From Paracentrotus lividus (Eukaryota > Echinodermata > Echinoidea > Camarodonta > Echinidae): a stretch of DNA of 64,000 nucleotides. This document shows positions 33,901 to 48,900 of the stretch, one piece after another. The translations under genes and the position numbers were made by a program. The stretch is from the NCBI GenBank assembly GCA_940671915.1, contig CALNVZ010003434.1, positions 44,358,155-44,422,154 on the forward strand. The letters run 5' to 3'. The number at the start of each line of letters is the position of its first letter. Positions within the stretch are counted from its first letter, which is position 1. The notes under the pieces were generated by a model. It did not search any database. It was not told the origin of the DNA and was given only the letters and a program-made list of their open reading frames with translations.

Positions 33901-36900
33901 ACATGTAGATTACGACATATTTTACAGAGACACAACAGATAATTAGGTCTTCCCTTCTGATCTTCAGCTATGCTGGTTCTTAGAGAACAACTTTAACTAC
34001 CAGTTAGATGAGTGAAAGAACAAACGAAAGATCGAACAGACGGACCGACGTATGAACAGCACAAACAGAATGGATAATAAATTATTTAATAAATGAATGA
34101 ATGATCAAGACGATTTGCTATTCTAAGAAACCATTAGTACCAATGAGATGCACACAAACAGGATATAGATATCAATGAGGCAAACAATAGAGAGTAATTA
34201 AGATTGAAGTGATAATGAATGAATGAATGAATGAATAAATGAACGAATGAACGAATGATTGAATGAACGAATGAAGCTGTCTGTACTTCTTAGAAACCCA
34301 ATTACTACCATGAGAATGCACACAAACAGGATTAGATGAGGCAAACAATAAGAGTAATTAAGAATGAATTAAGTGCTCAGATACCTCTAATAAGACGCTT
34401 CTTCAATCACTCCCTAACACTAATACAATTAGGAAAGGAGACGTCTTCTTCTTTTCAGGTCACCACATAACATCGGTCCAGTGTTGGATTGGGGAGTTTG
34501 CTCACCATTTGAATACATATATGCTAAACTATTTCTTGAATATCTACTCCATCTATCCAACCAATGTGTTGGCTAAGTGCACAGGGCATAATGTTTGCGC
34601 ATAATAAAGACCTTTTAATTAATCAAATCAAAATTTACCGATTGTCTAGATAAGGCACTTGTCTTTCGAAAACATTTTTTTCCATTAAATACGGATGTCC
34701 AGCTAGCTAATTTCATATAACTGTCAGTGGCATGAGCGCGCAATAGCATGTATTAGATGGTGATAATGACAGGAAATTACACATAAGTGCTCCTTACTAG
34801 ACACAACAAATTCTTACTAAGAATTTGGGGAAATTATCTTCTTAAGAAATTCATTTAATACATCTACTTTTTATCAAAATCTCCCCCCCCCCCTTCTCTT
34901 CTCTCTCTCCTCTCTCTCTCTCCTCTTTTCTCCTCTCTTTCTCTTCAAAACAAATGAGAAAAACCTCATTGGTCTTCCCTTTAACTCTCATCATAAAAGT
35001 TCACACAGGGGTGAAACGTTCAATAAAATAAGAGATGTTGACTCACTACTTGGCGGAGGAGGAGGAGGTGCTTTCTTCTTCTTCATTAATTCTTGCTTCC
35101 ATTTAGGTACATTAGGAGTAGAACTCTCTGCTTCTTGCTTAGGTGAACTCGATGATGACCTATTAGGACATACAAGTATAATTTATGTAACAATATTTAG
35201 CAAGATGATACTACACAATTGTTTTGAAACATTTAACTCATTGTGTCATAGGCCCACATATACATGAAAGCAGGATGAAAGAACGATGAACATCCCTAGT
35301 TTTTCATAGCCGTCTGGCTCAAATTTATCACACAGCAGTTGCGTGTGTTTCTAACAACATGGTTTCTACCGTTGGAGACAAATGAATAAATTACTTGTCT
35401 ATTTAATATCCGAATGGCGTAAATTCCTTCATGTTTGATATTCATGTATATAGGATAGTTTGAACCTTGATCGCTACAGGCACTCCGGTGGTCTAGTGGT
35501 TATGACGCTGGTCTAGCAATCCAGAGGTCATGGGTTTGAATCCCACCCGGGCAACCTATGATTTTTTTCATAGCTGTCTGGCTCCAATTTATCACACAGC
35601 AGTTGTGTGTGCTTCTACATGTAACAACATGGTTTCTACCGTTAGAGACAAATGAATAAGTTACTTGTCTAACATCCCTATTGTTGAAAATTTATTTCAC
35701 CCAATAGTGCATGAATAAGTCTTAACCTCTCATACATGTAGGAGATAATATTAAACACTGATATATTAATGAGTGACATTGTTTCACCTTTAAAGGGATG
35801 CAGTAACATTGAATGATAATCAAATCACATTTTATTCGATTTAGCTTATTTTGCCAACATAATTATAAACACTTAGGTCAGTGTGGTATCTCTTCAAAAT
35901 TGCAAGCTAATTGCTTGCTTTACCTTCGAGATATCAATTATTTCATACTCAAATTTTATAAACCATCCCGAATGGTTTATAAAACCATGTGCTTTTCCAC
36001 ATAGCACAACATACACCCATTTCCTGTTGTACAGTCCCCGTCCCTAGCGGCCTGCTGAGCTTGCAACAGAGGGTACTGGTGTTCGGCTGTATGCTTGGCA
36101 TTGTTTGTTACTGTTTTAAGGTAGTAATGACTTCCATTTGATCTGAAACTTTCAGTAGTTTGTTTTTACTGTTTGAACAGTATAATTTTATTAATCTTGA
36201 TCTAATTGCTCTTGTTTTTGAAAGCTACCCAATCCCTGTTATAAAATAAATTGATTTCCGGCAAAAATGCTTGACAGCCACAATGCATTTGCCTTGGTAA
36301 AGAAAAATAACAGTATTCAACGCTTAGTAAAACGCTTAGAAAACCTAATCTCTGGTTTCCAACTTGCACATAAATATCCCATTTCCATTCCCTGAGGCAG
36401 AATCTGATATGTACTGCTATCATGCATGCATGCAGGCAGGGCAAATTAGGAAATTGGCCACATACATTGTATCTTCCTGTAACACTCATGTATATCTAGC
36501 ATAAAGCTTGGCAAAATATCAACTAGTGCATATTATTTACGAGTACCATGCCCAATATTCAAATCAAGTAGACTGATACATTATAATTCAATAGACATTG
36601 AGTGTTTCGCAAAAGGAGACTGATTATTTTCAAAAGTATCTTAAACGTCATATTCATTTAAGATCCTCTATACAATGTTGAGGAGAGGGTGTGTCTCACA
36701 TAATACAGATCAGAACATAACAAAACATGGCAGAAAAAGCTTTACAACAGTTTATCAATTTAGAGGTTATTTTTGTCAACCACCTAAAAATATGGCATCA
36801 ACCATAAATCAGGGCTTCAATTAATTGTGCCTCTTCCAAAATTCTTTGTTTGGCCTTGGGGGTTTTGGTGCCCTTTTTACATGCTTGCATTTGTACTGTA

Positions 36901-39900
36901 CTTAACAAAAAGTGCCCTAAGAAAAAACAGCCTTGCCGTAATACAAATGAAATTAAGGCTTGATAAATATTAACTCATCCATAAATTAATTTGTAATCTT
37001 AGCTTGATCAATGAATGAAATAGAAAGAATTAATACTAACGGAATAGGAGGCAGTTTTTTATTTTTGTCGCTTGTCATCCATGAAGGTGTCTTTGTTGTG
37101 GTCTGTGAGGATGTTTTAGGATGAAGGATATCTGAGTTCAATTTATCTTCTTCTCGTTTCTTTGTCTCCTTCAATTCTGGTTTTGATTTAGACTCCTTTG
37201 ATTCAGGTTTGGGTTTAGACTTCAATTCCTTTAACCAGGCAGGCTAAAAAAAACCACAATAAACATAATATTAAAACGGTCATACCATTATGAGTCCTAA
37301 GTGCTGTGAATGTAATAAGTGAAATATATCTTCTAGATGCAGATATGCTTACATCACATCACAAATTTTGTCTGTTGAGAGCCAGAAGGACGTTCTTCCA
37401 TCTTAGAGATGTTCCGTTGAGAACCAAAAGGGCGCTATCACTGTACAAAGTCATTGGTAATAGTGCCCTTCTGGTCCTAAACGGAACGTCTTTGATCTGT
37501 AATAGCGCCCTCCTGGTTCTCAGCCAACGATTAAATCTATTGGAATGGTTTTATTGTGAAGTTCTCCTTCATAAATAACAATTTGCATCAACCCATTCTT
37601 TCTTTTCTTAAACAAACTTAACCCATTCTGAATATAAAGACAGAAATGCCACTCAGTACCATTCATAAATCCTAAGATTGGCAACAACAAAAAATGCTGG
37701 GAAAAAATGCTTTAAGGGGGGGGGGGGGCTGAAAATAAATATTAAAAAAAACAGAAATTTCTTTAACAAAATGGCATCTCTATAAGAAAAGCCTGTTTCA
37801 ATCCCTATACTGTACCTGTGATGGTTCCTTAGCTGGTGTGACCTGAGATACTGGGCGTGGCTTAGCTAGTGGTTTGGGTTTATTAAGGAGGGGCTTAGTA
37901 GCTGTAGTAGGAGGAGCCTTAGATGCAGGAGGCGGAGTCTTCTTCAGAGCTGATAGAGGTGTTGTTCTGGTCGGTTCTGACTTTGATGCAGTCNNNNNNN
38001 NNNNNNNNNNNNNNNNNNATGAAGAAGAGAGCGAGAGTAAGGAAGGAGAAGTAGAAGAGGAGGACGGAGTAAGAAGGAAGAGGTGGAAAAGGAAGAGAAA
38101 GAAAGGAAGGGGAGAAGAAGTTAGGAGGAGAAGGTAAGGAAGTAGATGAAAAATGATTCCGAGTGCAGACACCAAGAGATTCAATTGTAGATTCAAGAAC
38201 TGTTACCATAAATGTTAGAAGATTGTTGTGTAGAAACTGTTGATGAAACGGATGATCATTATGACGTAACAGATGGAAGACTCACATACACAGAGGTATG
38301 GTTATATAACAGGTGTTATTATCATGTTCAAAAGTCCATTGTTGAGCACAGCACTTATTATTCATTCATAGAAAACCTTATAGCTTCAATTGCAGTTCAA
38401 TTGACTAGCCTTCAAAGATTGTAATGCAGTGGTTGAAATGTAATGTTTGAATGTAAGAGTGCGTGCTTTTATTTTAATTTTGATAGCATTGAACAATGTT
38501 TGATTGTTTTTTCACTAGAAATTATTTGTTTTTGCTAACACTATTCTTACGTGCACTGCACTTGAAAACATATACTGTATGAGTGGTTATTTTCATTATG
38601 GTTTTTATTCCATCTTTGCATCAAAATCCACTTCAATATAACTATAATTAGTAACAAAAACATCACAAAAATGTGATTAATCTACAGTGAATTTCTCAAA
38701 CATAGACCAAAATTGAGAAATATCTGTACGCGAAAATATTGGCTTATGTTGTATGCAATATCATGATAGAATAATGAGTATGGTAATATGTCTTGATATT
38801 TTCAAGTAGAAAGTTTAATTATGAATTGATCTTCTCATTGTTACAGAGTAATGCCTCAAGTATATCAGAGAAGAGTTCACAAGAAGAAGAAAGAAGATGT
38901 ACCAGATTTTGAGACATTCCTTGCAGAGCTGGTAAGAATTTACTGTTTATTTTCATGAATTATGCATTTTTATTTTCAAGCCTGTAACTTTTAAGCTGAA
39001 TTTTGCTATATTCCACACATAGACCGCCTGCCTAAAAGTGTTTATATCCACTTGGTCTAACAGCAGTTGGTCCAATTCTCTGATTGTTCTAATACCACAT
39101 GGCTAAGCCAATTTGGTCTACTAACAGATTGGTCTAATTTCCCCTTTATTCTAATACATACTTGGTCTAATGACCACTTGGTGTGTGATTGTATAATTTG
39201 TCCATAACCAAATTAATATTTAGGTTATTGCCAGTTTGTTTTGCAGGAATTGACCAAATGGACATTAGATGAACTGGACATTAGACAAAATGGTAAATGG
39301 GCAAATTACCAATTATGATTAAAGGGTAATTGACAAAACTGGTTATAGACGTAATTGGAATTGGACCTCTTGTGGAATGACATCAAAACAGGACATAGTT
39401 AAACACTGGTTTAGACCAAATGCATTTACCCCGCCCAAGTACCCATACATGATACGTGTGTGGCTTAATATGCCAAAATGTAATGTCCATGTGTTATTGA
39501 TTGCAAAGAATTCAACTGCAATATCCTAGTGCATTGTGGAATTATGTAATCCTATCCAAATATTTCATCTGAAAAAAAAAAATGCTTTTCTTATGTTGTT
39601 TTAAGTTTATAAGATTGTCTGTGTACATAATACATGTATATATATTATAGTATACAAGCTACAAAGTATGTGTGGTCATATTATTGAGAAGAAAAAGTAG
39701 ATATTACAAATACTCCAGGCAATAGTCCTTTACAAACATGGGTAGTAGCAAAATTTGATTTAGAAACTCATGGCCTTATTATAAGCTGTGTACATGTGTA
39801 GCAGGGACACTGTGTCTGGTGAATAGGAAGATACAATCCTATTTTAGGCAAGTCTAGTTTTTGGAGAATTAGGGAAGATTAAAGGATGCTGTGATTCATC

Positions 39901-42900
39901 AGTGGATAGAATGCTAAGTCTGCAGCAGACAAAAAACCTTATTCAATTAAAATCAGAAGCCGACCCAGCCTAGAGTGGGTTACAGACGACTAATCCATTT
40001 ATGACACCTTATCCTTCCATTAGTCTATGTGGGTGATATATATCAAGCTTGGAAATAGAGCAATTAGTTTAAATATCTTTGTTTGTTCATTATATTTAAC
40101 CTAATTTTCTTTGGGGTGGGGGTACATGTACATGTACATAATATAAGTTGTTTAATTTTCAATATTGATCTTGAAACAAAGATTGTATGATTATGATATT
40201 TATTTATAGAGGGGGAATGTATAAAACTGTGTTGTAGCTAGAGGCGCACCCTGGATCACTTTCAATATTGATACGATACAAGGATTCTATCACATTTACT
40301 CCAGCGACAATTGCTCTGCTGTAAATTCTGTGACTAATCAAATGACTAACTCTTACCCTGGACTTAACACTATCCCGTATCCTAAACCTAACCCTATTAA
40401 TCTAGACATAAAAATCTGTTACAACCCTACAATGTATCCTTACCCCACTTTTTACACAAAAACAAATCCTGAGCAATTTTGTCAGAAGGAAATGTTATGT
40501 CACTGATACAAGGGCCACACTGGTAATAGACCCCACTGCATGTATACTCTGCGTGTGTGTAACAGGTAACATAAGTTGTGCAGCTGTTTACTTTGTAGAT
40601 CTGTGTTACACCAAACCCTGCTTGATAAACACAGTGGGAAGGGAACTCTTTTATGATATAATGGTTGCCATGGTGATGTCTTTCAGGTGTCAAAGGGTTT
40701 AGAAACCAGGATATATGAATGTAGTTTGTCAGTTTTCAAGGAGTATGTTTCAGTATTATATTATAATGTCTTACAATACATTTTGTGTTTGATTGATTTT
40801 AAAAACTAAAACTTAATTATACTTCAGGTAAGAGTGTGGGATTTGAAAACAGTTTCTAAACCCTCTTCTATATGTCTATTATTTGTTGTATTTCGATTTC
40901 ATTGTAATCTACATGCAAAACATATATGTGTTAGATTGCTGGTGTGTGTGAAAATATTTTTTGTTCTAATAGTCTACACCAGACATCTACATTGTATTCA
41001 TTGATTATTTTCTTTGTTGTTATAGCTAAACCGAAAAGAGCAAAAATCACTGACAAATAAAAATTAAGGCGGTTTGCGGAACATTGAATGTTCCTGGAAT
41101 CTGAAACCTTGCAATAAAAATAATCATTGAAATCTTAAATTGGTAACATGAAAAGAAATGTATGATCACTCCTCTCATGCGCAAACTGGCAATTGTTTCA
41201 TTGCAATTTGTAATTTTCATTATAAAGAAGTGTCAGTGAAAATAGAATTAATTTTAAAGGTTTGCAGGAGTGAGATGAAATCTTTGCAATTTTGAGGAAA
41301 CAACGTGATTCATGTAGACCTTAGGAAAATATTGTGGGTTTATGCATGTATGCACTTTTAACAAGTTAGAAAGTTGTTTGGAAAGATTCATGGTGCAATC
41401 GAGTATTCTTTCTGAGGTTATAAGTGGTCCTGAAGAGGACCTACTCATTCTTGACGTGTCTGAAGAATGTGAGAACATGCTCACTCAAATGTCAAGGGTG
41501 TCTAGGTCCTTTTCAGGAGCACTCATAACCTCATGGATGAAATACTTGGTGTATCATGAAACCTTCCACTGCTAATCGTTCTACCACCAGTGAAATCTTT
41601 AAATGATATTTTGTTTTGAAAGCTAATAAGATCAATATTTATCAATTTCATTCTTACAGGGTATTGATCCAGGAGACACTAGATGTAGAAGCTCAGAAGT
41701 CTAGGGCCAGACTGAGTAGGGTTGGTCCCTTAGCTCAGAGAAGACCAAAGACTAAACGATCCCTCAGCAGGGGATGAAGATAAATTAAATGGATGTTTGT
41801 AGATTCTACAGGTGAGGTGCTATAACGGGCATGGTTATAGAGTACATTAATTCCCCAAAAAAAGGTAAACAACCCAACTTTGAGAGCCGCGTATTAAAAT
41901 TGTATTACTTATGTGTCATTATTTCTATATCATGACAAAGAGTAACTCATATCCAGTGATACAAAATTATACCTATCTGTACTGTCATGGATGACTAAGC
42001 ATTCAAGTTTTAAAAATTTGGAAAATAAAAAACTTGTACCAAGTTGTTTTCTGAAGCAACCCTGGCTTTATGATCATATATTCTTTTGTTTGAGGTCAGA
42101 CTTCCTATGTCCATTCATAAGGTCCATTCCATTCCATTCCATCACAAACTAATAGATTTACAGATCATGCAAACTGCAAAAAAACTGTCGCTTATTGATA
42201 ATGCAATCAATTTAAAGAATTGTAGCTTTACAGTAATGTTTATTGGTTTTCACAGAACCTAGAGCTCAGAGATCAAGCATAGATGAAGAAGAGGAAGAGG
42301 AAGAAGAAAGACTCCTGTGAAAGCACCTGCACTCAACCTGCAAGTAAACCAGGTCCTAAGAGACCACCAGGAGGAATAGGACTAGGTCCTATGGTGCTGC
42401 CGGTCTTGGAGCTGCACTAGGAGGATCCAAGTTAAAAGTAAGTAAAGGTTTAGTGAAATAGAGTGAAGAGACCACAGGAGGAATAGGACTAGGTCCTATG
42501 GTGCTGCCTGGTCTTAGAGCTGCACTAGAGGAGGACCCCAAGTTAAAGTAATAAAGTTCTAGTAGAATAGAGTGAAAAGATCACCGGGAGGGATAGGACT
42601 AGGTCCTATGGTGCTGCCTGGTCTTGGAGCTGCACTAGGAGGATCCAAGTTAAAAGTAAGTAAAGGTTCTAGTAGAATAGAGTGAAGAGATCACCAGAAT
42701 GAATAGGACTAGGTCCTATGGTGCTCCTGGTCTTGGAGCTGCACTAGGAGGACCAAGTTAAAAGTAAGTAAAGGTTTCTAGTAGAATAGAGTGAAAAGAA
42801 TCACCGGGAGGAATAGGACTAGGTCCTATGGTGCTGCCTAGTCTTGGAGCTGCACTAGGAGGATCCAGTTAAAAGTAAGTAAAGGTTCTAGTAGAATAGA

Positions 42901-45900
42901 GTGAAAAGATCACCGGGGAGGATAGGACTAGGTCCTATGGTGCTGCCTGGTCTTGGAGCTGCACTAGGAGGATCCAAGTTAAAAGTAAGTAAAGGTTCTA
43001 GTAGATAGAGTGAAAAGATCACCGGGAGGGATAGGACTAGGCCTATGGTGCTGCCTGGTCTTGGAGCTGCACTAGGAGGATCCAAGTTAAAAGTAAGTAA
43101 AGGTTCTAGTAAGATAGAGTGAAGAGATCACCAGAATGAATAGGACTAGGTCCTATGGTGCTGCCTGGTCTTGGAGCTGCACTAGGAGGACCCAAGTTAA
43201 AAAGTAAGTAAAGGTTCTAGTAGAAATAGAGTGAAAAGATCACCGGGAGGAATAGGACTAGGTCCTATGGTGCTGCCTAGTCTTGGAGCTGCACTAGGAG
43301 GACCAAGTTAAAAGTAAGTAAAGGTTCTAGTAGAATAAGTGAAAAGATCACCGGGAGGATAGGACTAGGTCTATGGTGCTGTAGTCTTGGAGCTGGCACT
43401 AAGGAGGATCCAAGTTAAAAGTAAGTAAAGGTACTAGTAGATCAGGTCCAAAGACACTACCGGGAAGGAATAGGACTAGGTCCTATGGTGCTGCCTGGTC
43501 TTTGGAGCTGCACTAGGAGGATCCAAGTTAAAAAGTAAGTAAAGGTTTGGTAGAATAGAGTGAAGAGATCACGCAGAATGAATAGGACTAGGTCCTATGG
43601 TTGCTGCCAGTCTTGGAGCTGCTCTAGGAGGATCCAAGTTAAAAGTAAGTAAGGTACTAGTAGATCAGGTCCAAAGACACTACCAGGAGGAATAGACTAG
43701 GTCCTAATGGTGCTGCCTGGTTCTTGGAGCTGCACTAGGAGATCCAAGTTAAAAGTTAAGTAAAGGTTTGGTAGAATAGAGTGAAGAGATCACCAAATGA
43801 ATAGGACTAGGTCCTATGGTGCTGCCAGGTCTTGGAGCTGCTCTAGGAGGATCCAAGTTAAAAGTAATTAAAGGTACTAGTAGAATAGATTTATTACATC
43901 CCAGAAGGGATTTGTCTAGGTCTAAGTTGCAACTTGGTCTTGGAACAGCCATTGGAGATTTAGTAAAGACATCCAGAACAGTTCTATGATGCTTCCTTGT
44001 CTATGTTGGATCATTTGGATTGTTATTAGACTTCATTGCATTCAAAATTGGATAAGAATGTCATGCATTCAAAATTGGATTAGAATGATGGCATTTTAAC
44101 ATGGTTGTAGAATCATATCAATTGAAAGAAAAGAAACAACGCTTTGATTATTTGTGAATGCTTGAGTTTTAGTATTGTTTATTCTTGTGTATATATTTCA
44201 GGTGAATTATATAAATAGTGCCTTCATATTGTGATGCTCAAGATGCTTCAACACTAGTACACCGGTTACCCTCCTTTACGTGGTAGAGTGGAGATAGAAT
44301 GACTTGCTTAAGAATATATTACATGTGTAAGTTGTTATGTTGCAATCAATACTCTTTTTATTTCACTTCTGCACAAACTAGAAACAACCAACGCAACACT
44401 CCAAACAAATCCTTCCAGAAATCTATTGAGGAATCTAAGGTGACTAGTAGGAGGAGCCTTAGATGCAGGAGGCGGAGTCTTCTTCAGAGCTGATAGAGGT
44501 GTTGTTCTGGTCGGTTCTGACTTTGATGCAGTCACCTTAGATTCCTCAATAGATTTCTGGAAGGATTTGTTTGGAGTGTTGGTTGGTGTTTTCTAGTTTG
44601 TGCAGAAAGTGAAATAAAAAGAGTATTGATTGCAACATTAACAACTTACACATGTAATATATCCTTAAGCAAGTCATTCTATCTCCACTCTACCACGGTA
44701 CAGGAGGGTAACCGGTGTACTAGTGTTGAAGCATCTTGAGCATCACAATATGAAGGCACTATTTATATAATTCACCTAAATATATACACAAGAATAAACA
44801 ATACTAAAACTCAAGCATTCACAATAATCAAAGCGTTGTTTCTTTTCTTTCAATTGATATGATTCTACAACCATGTTAAAATGCCATCATTCTAATCCAA
44901 TTTTGAATGCATGACATTCTTATCCAATTTTGAATGCATGAAAGTCTAATAACAATCCAAATGATCCAACATAGACAAGGAAGCATCATAGAACTGTTCT
45001 GGATGTCTTTACTAAATCCTCCAATGGCTGTTCCAAGACCAAGTTGCAACTTAGGACCTAGACAAATCCCTTCTGGGATGTAATAAATCTATTCTACTAG
45101 TACCTTTAATTACTTTTAACTTGGATCCTCCTAGAGCAGCTCCAAGACCTGGCAGCACCATAGGACCTAGTCCTATTCATTCTGGTTGATCTCTTCACTC
45201 TATTCTACCAAACCTTACTTACTTTTAACTTGGATCCTCCTAGTGCAGCTCCAAGACCAGGCAGCACCATAGGACCTAGTCCTATTCTCCTCCTCGGTAG
45301 TGTCTTTACTCTATCTTACTGAACCTTTACTTACTTTTAACTTGGATCCTCCTAGGCAGCTCCAAGACTGGCAGGCAACCATAGGACCTAGTCCTATTCA
45401 TTCTGGTGATCTCTTCACTCTATTCTACCAGAACCTTTACTTACTTTTAACTTGGATCCTCCTAGTGCAGCTCCAAGACCAGGCAGCACCATAGGACCTA
45501 GTCCTATTCCTCCCGGTAGTTCTTTGACCCTATCTACTAGACCTTTACTTACTTTTAACTTGGATCCTCCTAGTGCAGCTCCAAGACAGCAGCACCATAG
45601 GACCTAGTCCTATCCTCCCGGTGATCTTTTCACTCTATTCTACTAGAACCTTTACTTACTTTTAACTTGGTCCTCCTAGTGCAGCTCCAAGACTAGGCAG
45701 CACCATAGGACCTAGTCCTATTCCTCCCGGTGATCTTTGTCACTCTATTTCTTACTAGAACCTTTACTTACTTTTAACTTGGATCCTCCTAGTGCAGCTC
45801 CAAGACCAGGCAGCACCATAGGACCTAGTCCTATTCCTCCCGGTAGTGTCTTTGGACCTGATCTACTAGTACCTTTACTTACTTTTAACTTGGATCCTCC

Positions 45901-48900
45901 TAGTGCAGCTCCAAGACTAGGCAGCACCATAGGACCTAGTCCTATCCCTCCCGGTGATCTTTTCACTCTATTCTACTAGAACCTTTACTTACTTTTAACT
46001 TGGATCCTACGGTCAAAATATTTTATTTTTTAATATAAAATAAGATAGTTGTCTGACTATACCTACTTGCGGAGTTATAAATTGCGTAGTTTACGTATGA
46101 ACAGAGGAGGAGGTGCTTTCTCTCTTCATTAATTCTTGCTTCCATTAGGTACATTAGGAGTAGAACTCTCTGCTTCTTGCTCTAGGTGAACTCGATGATG
46201 ACCTATTAGGACATACAAGTATAATTTATTTGTAACAATATTTAGCAAGATGATACTACACAAGTTTGTGAAACATTTTAACTCATTGTGTCATAGGCCC
46301 ACATATACATGAAAGCAGGATGAAGAACGATGACATCCCTAGTTTTCATAGCCGTCTGGCTCAAATTTATCACACAGCATTTGCGTGTGTTTCTAACAAC
46401 ATGGTTTCTACCGTTGGAGACAAATGAATAAATTACTTGTCTATTTAATAATCGAATGGCGTAAATTCCTTCATGTTTGGTATTCATGTATATAGGATAG
46501 TTGAACCTTGATCGCTACGGCACTCGGTGGTCTATGGTTATGACCTGGTCTAGCAATCCAGAGGTCATGGGTTTGAATCCCACCCGGGAACCTATGATTT
46601 TTTCATAGCTGTCTGGCTCCAATTTATCACACAGCAGTGTGTGCTGCTTCTACATGTAAACAACATGGTTTCTACCGTTAGAGACAAATGAATAAGTTAT
46701 TGTTCTAACATCCCTATTGTTGAAAATTATTTCACCCAATAGGTGCATGAATAAGTCTTAACCTCTCATACATGTAGGAGATAATATTAAACACTGATAA
46801 TTAATGAGTGACATTGTTTCACCTTTAAAGGGATGCAGTAACATTGAATGATAATCAAAATCACATTTTATTCGATTTAGCTTATTTTGCCAACATAATT
46901 ATAAACACTTAGTCAGTGTTGGTATCTCTTCAAAATTGCAAGCTAATCTGCTTGCTTTACCTTCGAGATATCATTATTTCATACTCAATTTTATAAACCA
47001 CCCGAATGGTTTATAAAACCATGTGCTTTCCACATAGCACAACATACACCCATTTCCTGTTGTACAGTCCCCGTCCCTAGCGGCCATGCTGAGCTTGCAA
47101 CAGAGGGTACTGGTGTTCGGCTGTATGCTTGGCATTGTTTGTTTACTGTTTTAAGTAGTAATGACTTCCATTTGATCTGAACTTTCAGTAGTTTGTGTTA
47201 CTGGTTTGAAACAGTATAATTTTATTAATCTTGATCTAATGCTCTTGTTTTGAAAGCTACCCAATCCCTGTTATAAAATAAATTGATTTCCGGCAAAAAT
47301 GCTTGACAGCCACAATGCATTTGCCTTGGTAAAGAAAAATAACAGTATTCAACGCTTAGTAAAACGCTTAGAAAACCTAATCTCTGGTTCCAACTTGCAC
47401 ATAAATATCCCATTTCCATTCCCTGAGGCAGAATCTGATATGTACTGCTATCATGCATGCATGCAGGCAGGGCAAATTAGAAATTGGCCACATACATTGT
47501 ATCTTCCTGTAACACTCATGTATAATCTAGCATAAAGCTTGGCAAAATATTCAACTAGTGCATATTATTTCGAGTACCATGCCCAATATTCAAATCAAGT
47601 AGACTGATACATTATAATTCAATAGACATTGAGTGTTTCGCAAAAGGAGACTGATTATTTCAAAAGTATCTTAAACGTCATATTCATTTAAGATCCTCTA
47701 TACAATGTTGAGGAGAGGGTGTGTCTCACATAATACAGATCAGAACATAAAAACATGGCAGAAAAAAGCTTTACAACAGTTTATCAATTTAGAGGTTATT
47801 TTTGTCAACCACCTAAAAATATGGCATCAACCATAAATCAGGGCTTCAATTAATTGTGCCTCTTCCAAAATTCTTTGTTTGGCCTTGGGGGTTTTGGTGC
47901 CCTTTTTACATGCTTTGCATTTGTACTGTACTTAACAAAAAGTGCCCTAAGAAAAAACAGCCTTGCCGTAATACAAATGAAATTAAGCTTGATAAATATT
48001 AACTCATCCATAAATTAATTTGTAATCTTAGCTTGATCAATGAATGAAATAGAAAGAATTAATACTAACGGAATAGGAGGCAGTTTTTTATTTTTGTCGC
48101 TTGTCATCCATGAAGGTGTCTTTGTTGTGGTCTGTGAGGATGTTTTAGGATGAAGGATATCTGAGTTCAATTTATCTTCTTCTCGTTTCTTTGTCTCCTT
48201 CAATTCTGGTTTTGATTTAGACTCCTTTGATTCAGGTTTGGGTTTAGACTTCAATTCCTTTAACCAGGCAGGCTAAAAAAAAAACACAATAAACATAATA
48301 TTAAAACGGTCATACCATTATGAGTTCCTAAGTGCTGTGAATGTAATAGTGAAATATATTCTTCTAGATGCAGATATGCTTACATCACATCACAAATTTT
48401 GTCTGTTGAGAGCCAGAAGACGTTCTTCCATCTTAGAGATGTTCCGTTGAGAACCAAAAGGGCGCTATCACTGTACAAGTCATTGGTAATAGTGCCCTTC
48501 TGGTCCTAAACGGAACGTCTTTGATCTGTAATAGCGCCCTCTGGTTCTCAGCCAACGATTAAATCTATTGGAATGGTTTTTATGTGAAGTTCTCCTTCAT
48601 AAATAACAATTTGCATCAACCCATTCTTTCTTTTCTTAAACAAACTTAACCCATTCTGAATATAAAGACAGAAATGCCACTCAGTACCATTCATAAATCC
48701 TAAGATTGGCAACAACAAAAAAATGCTGGGAAAAAATGCTTTAAGGGGGGGGGGGCTGAAAATAAATATTAAAAAAACAGAAATTTCTTTAACAAAATGG
48801 CATCTCTATAAGAAAAAGCCTGTTTCAATCCTATACTGTACCTGTGATGGTTCCTTAGGCGGTGTGACCTGAGATACTGGGCGTGGCTTAGCTAGTGGTT

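Noticed and set aside
35473-35550. Candidate tRNA gene
   Set aside because: A and B boxes are present but the acceptor and anticodon stems do not pair, and it is fused to a repeat body; called a SINE.
38019-44445. Apparent plus-strand gene copies (FETFLAEL, GIDP and EPRAQ exons)
   Set aside because: They are inverted, error-rich duplicates of 49-55.4 kb in the gap fill and not a second gene.
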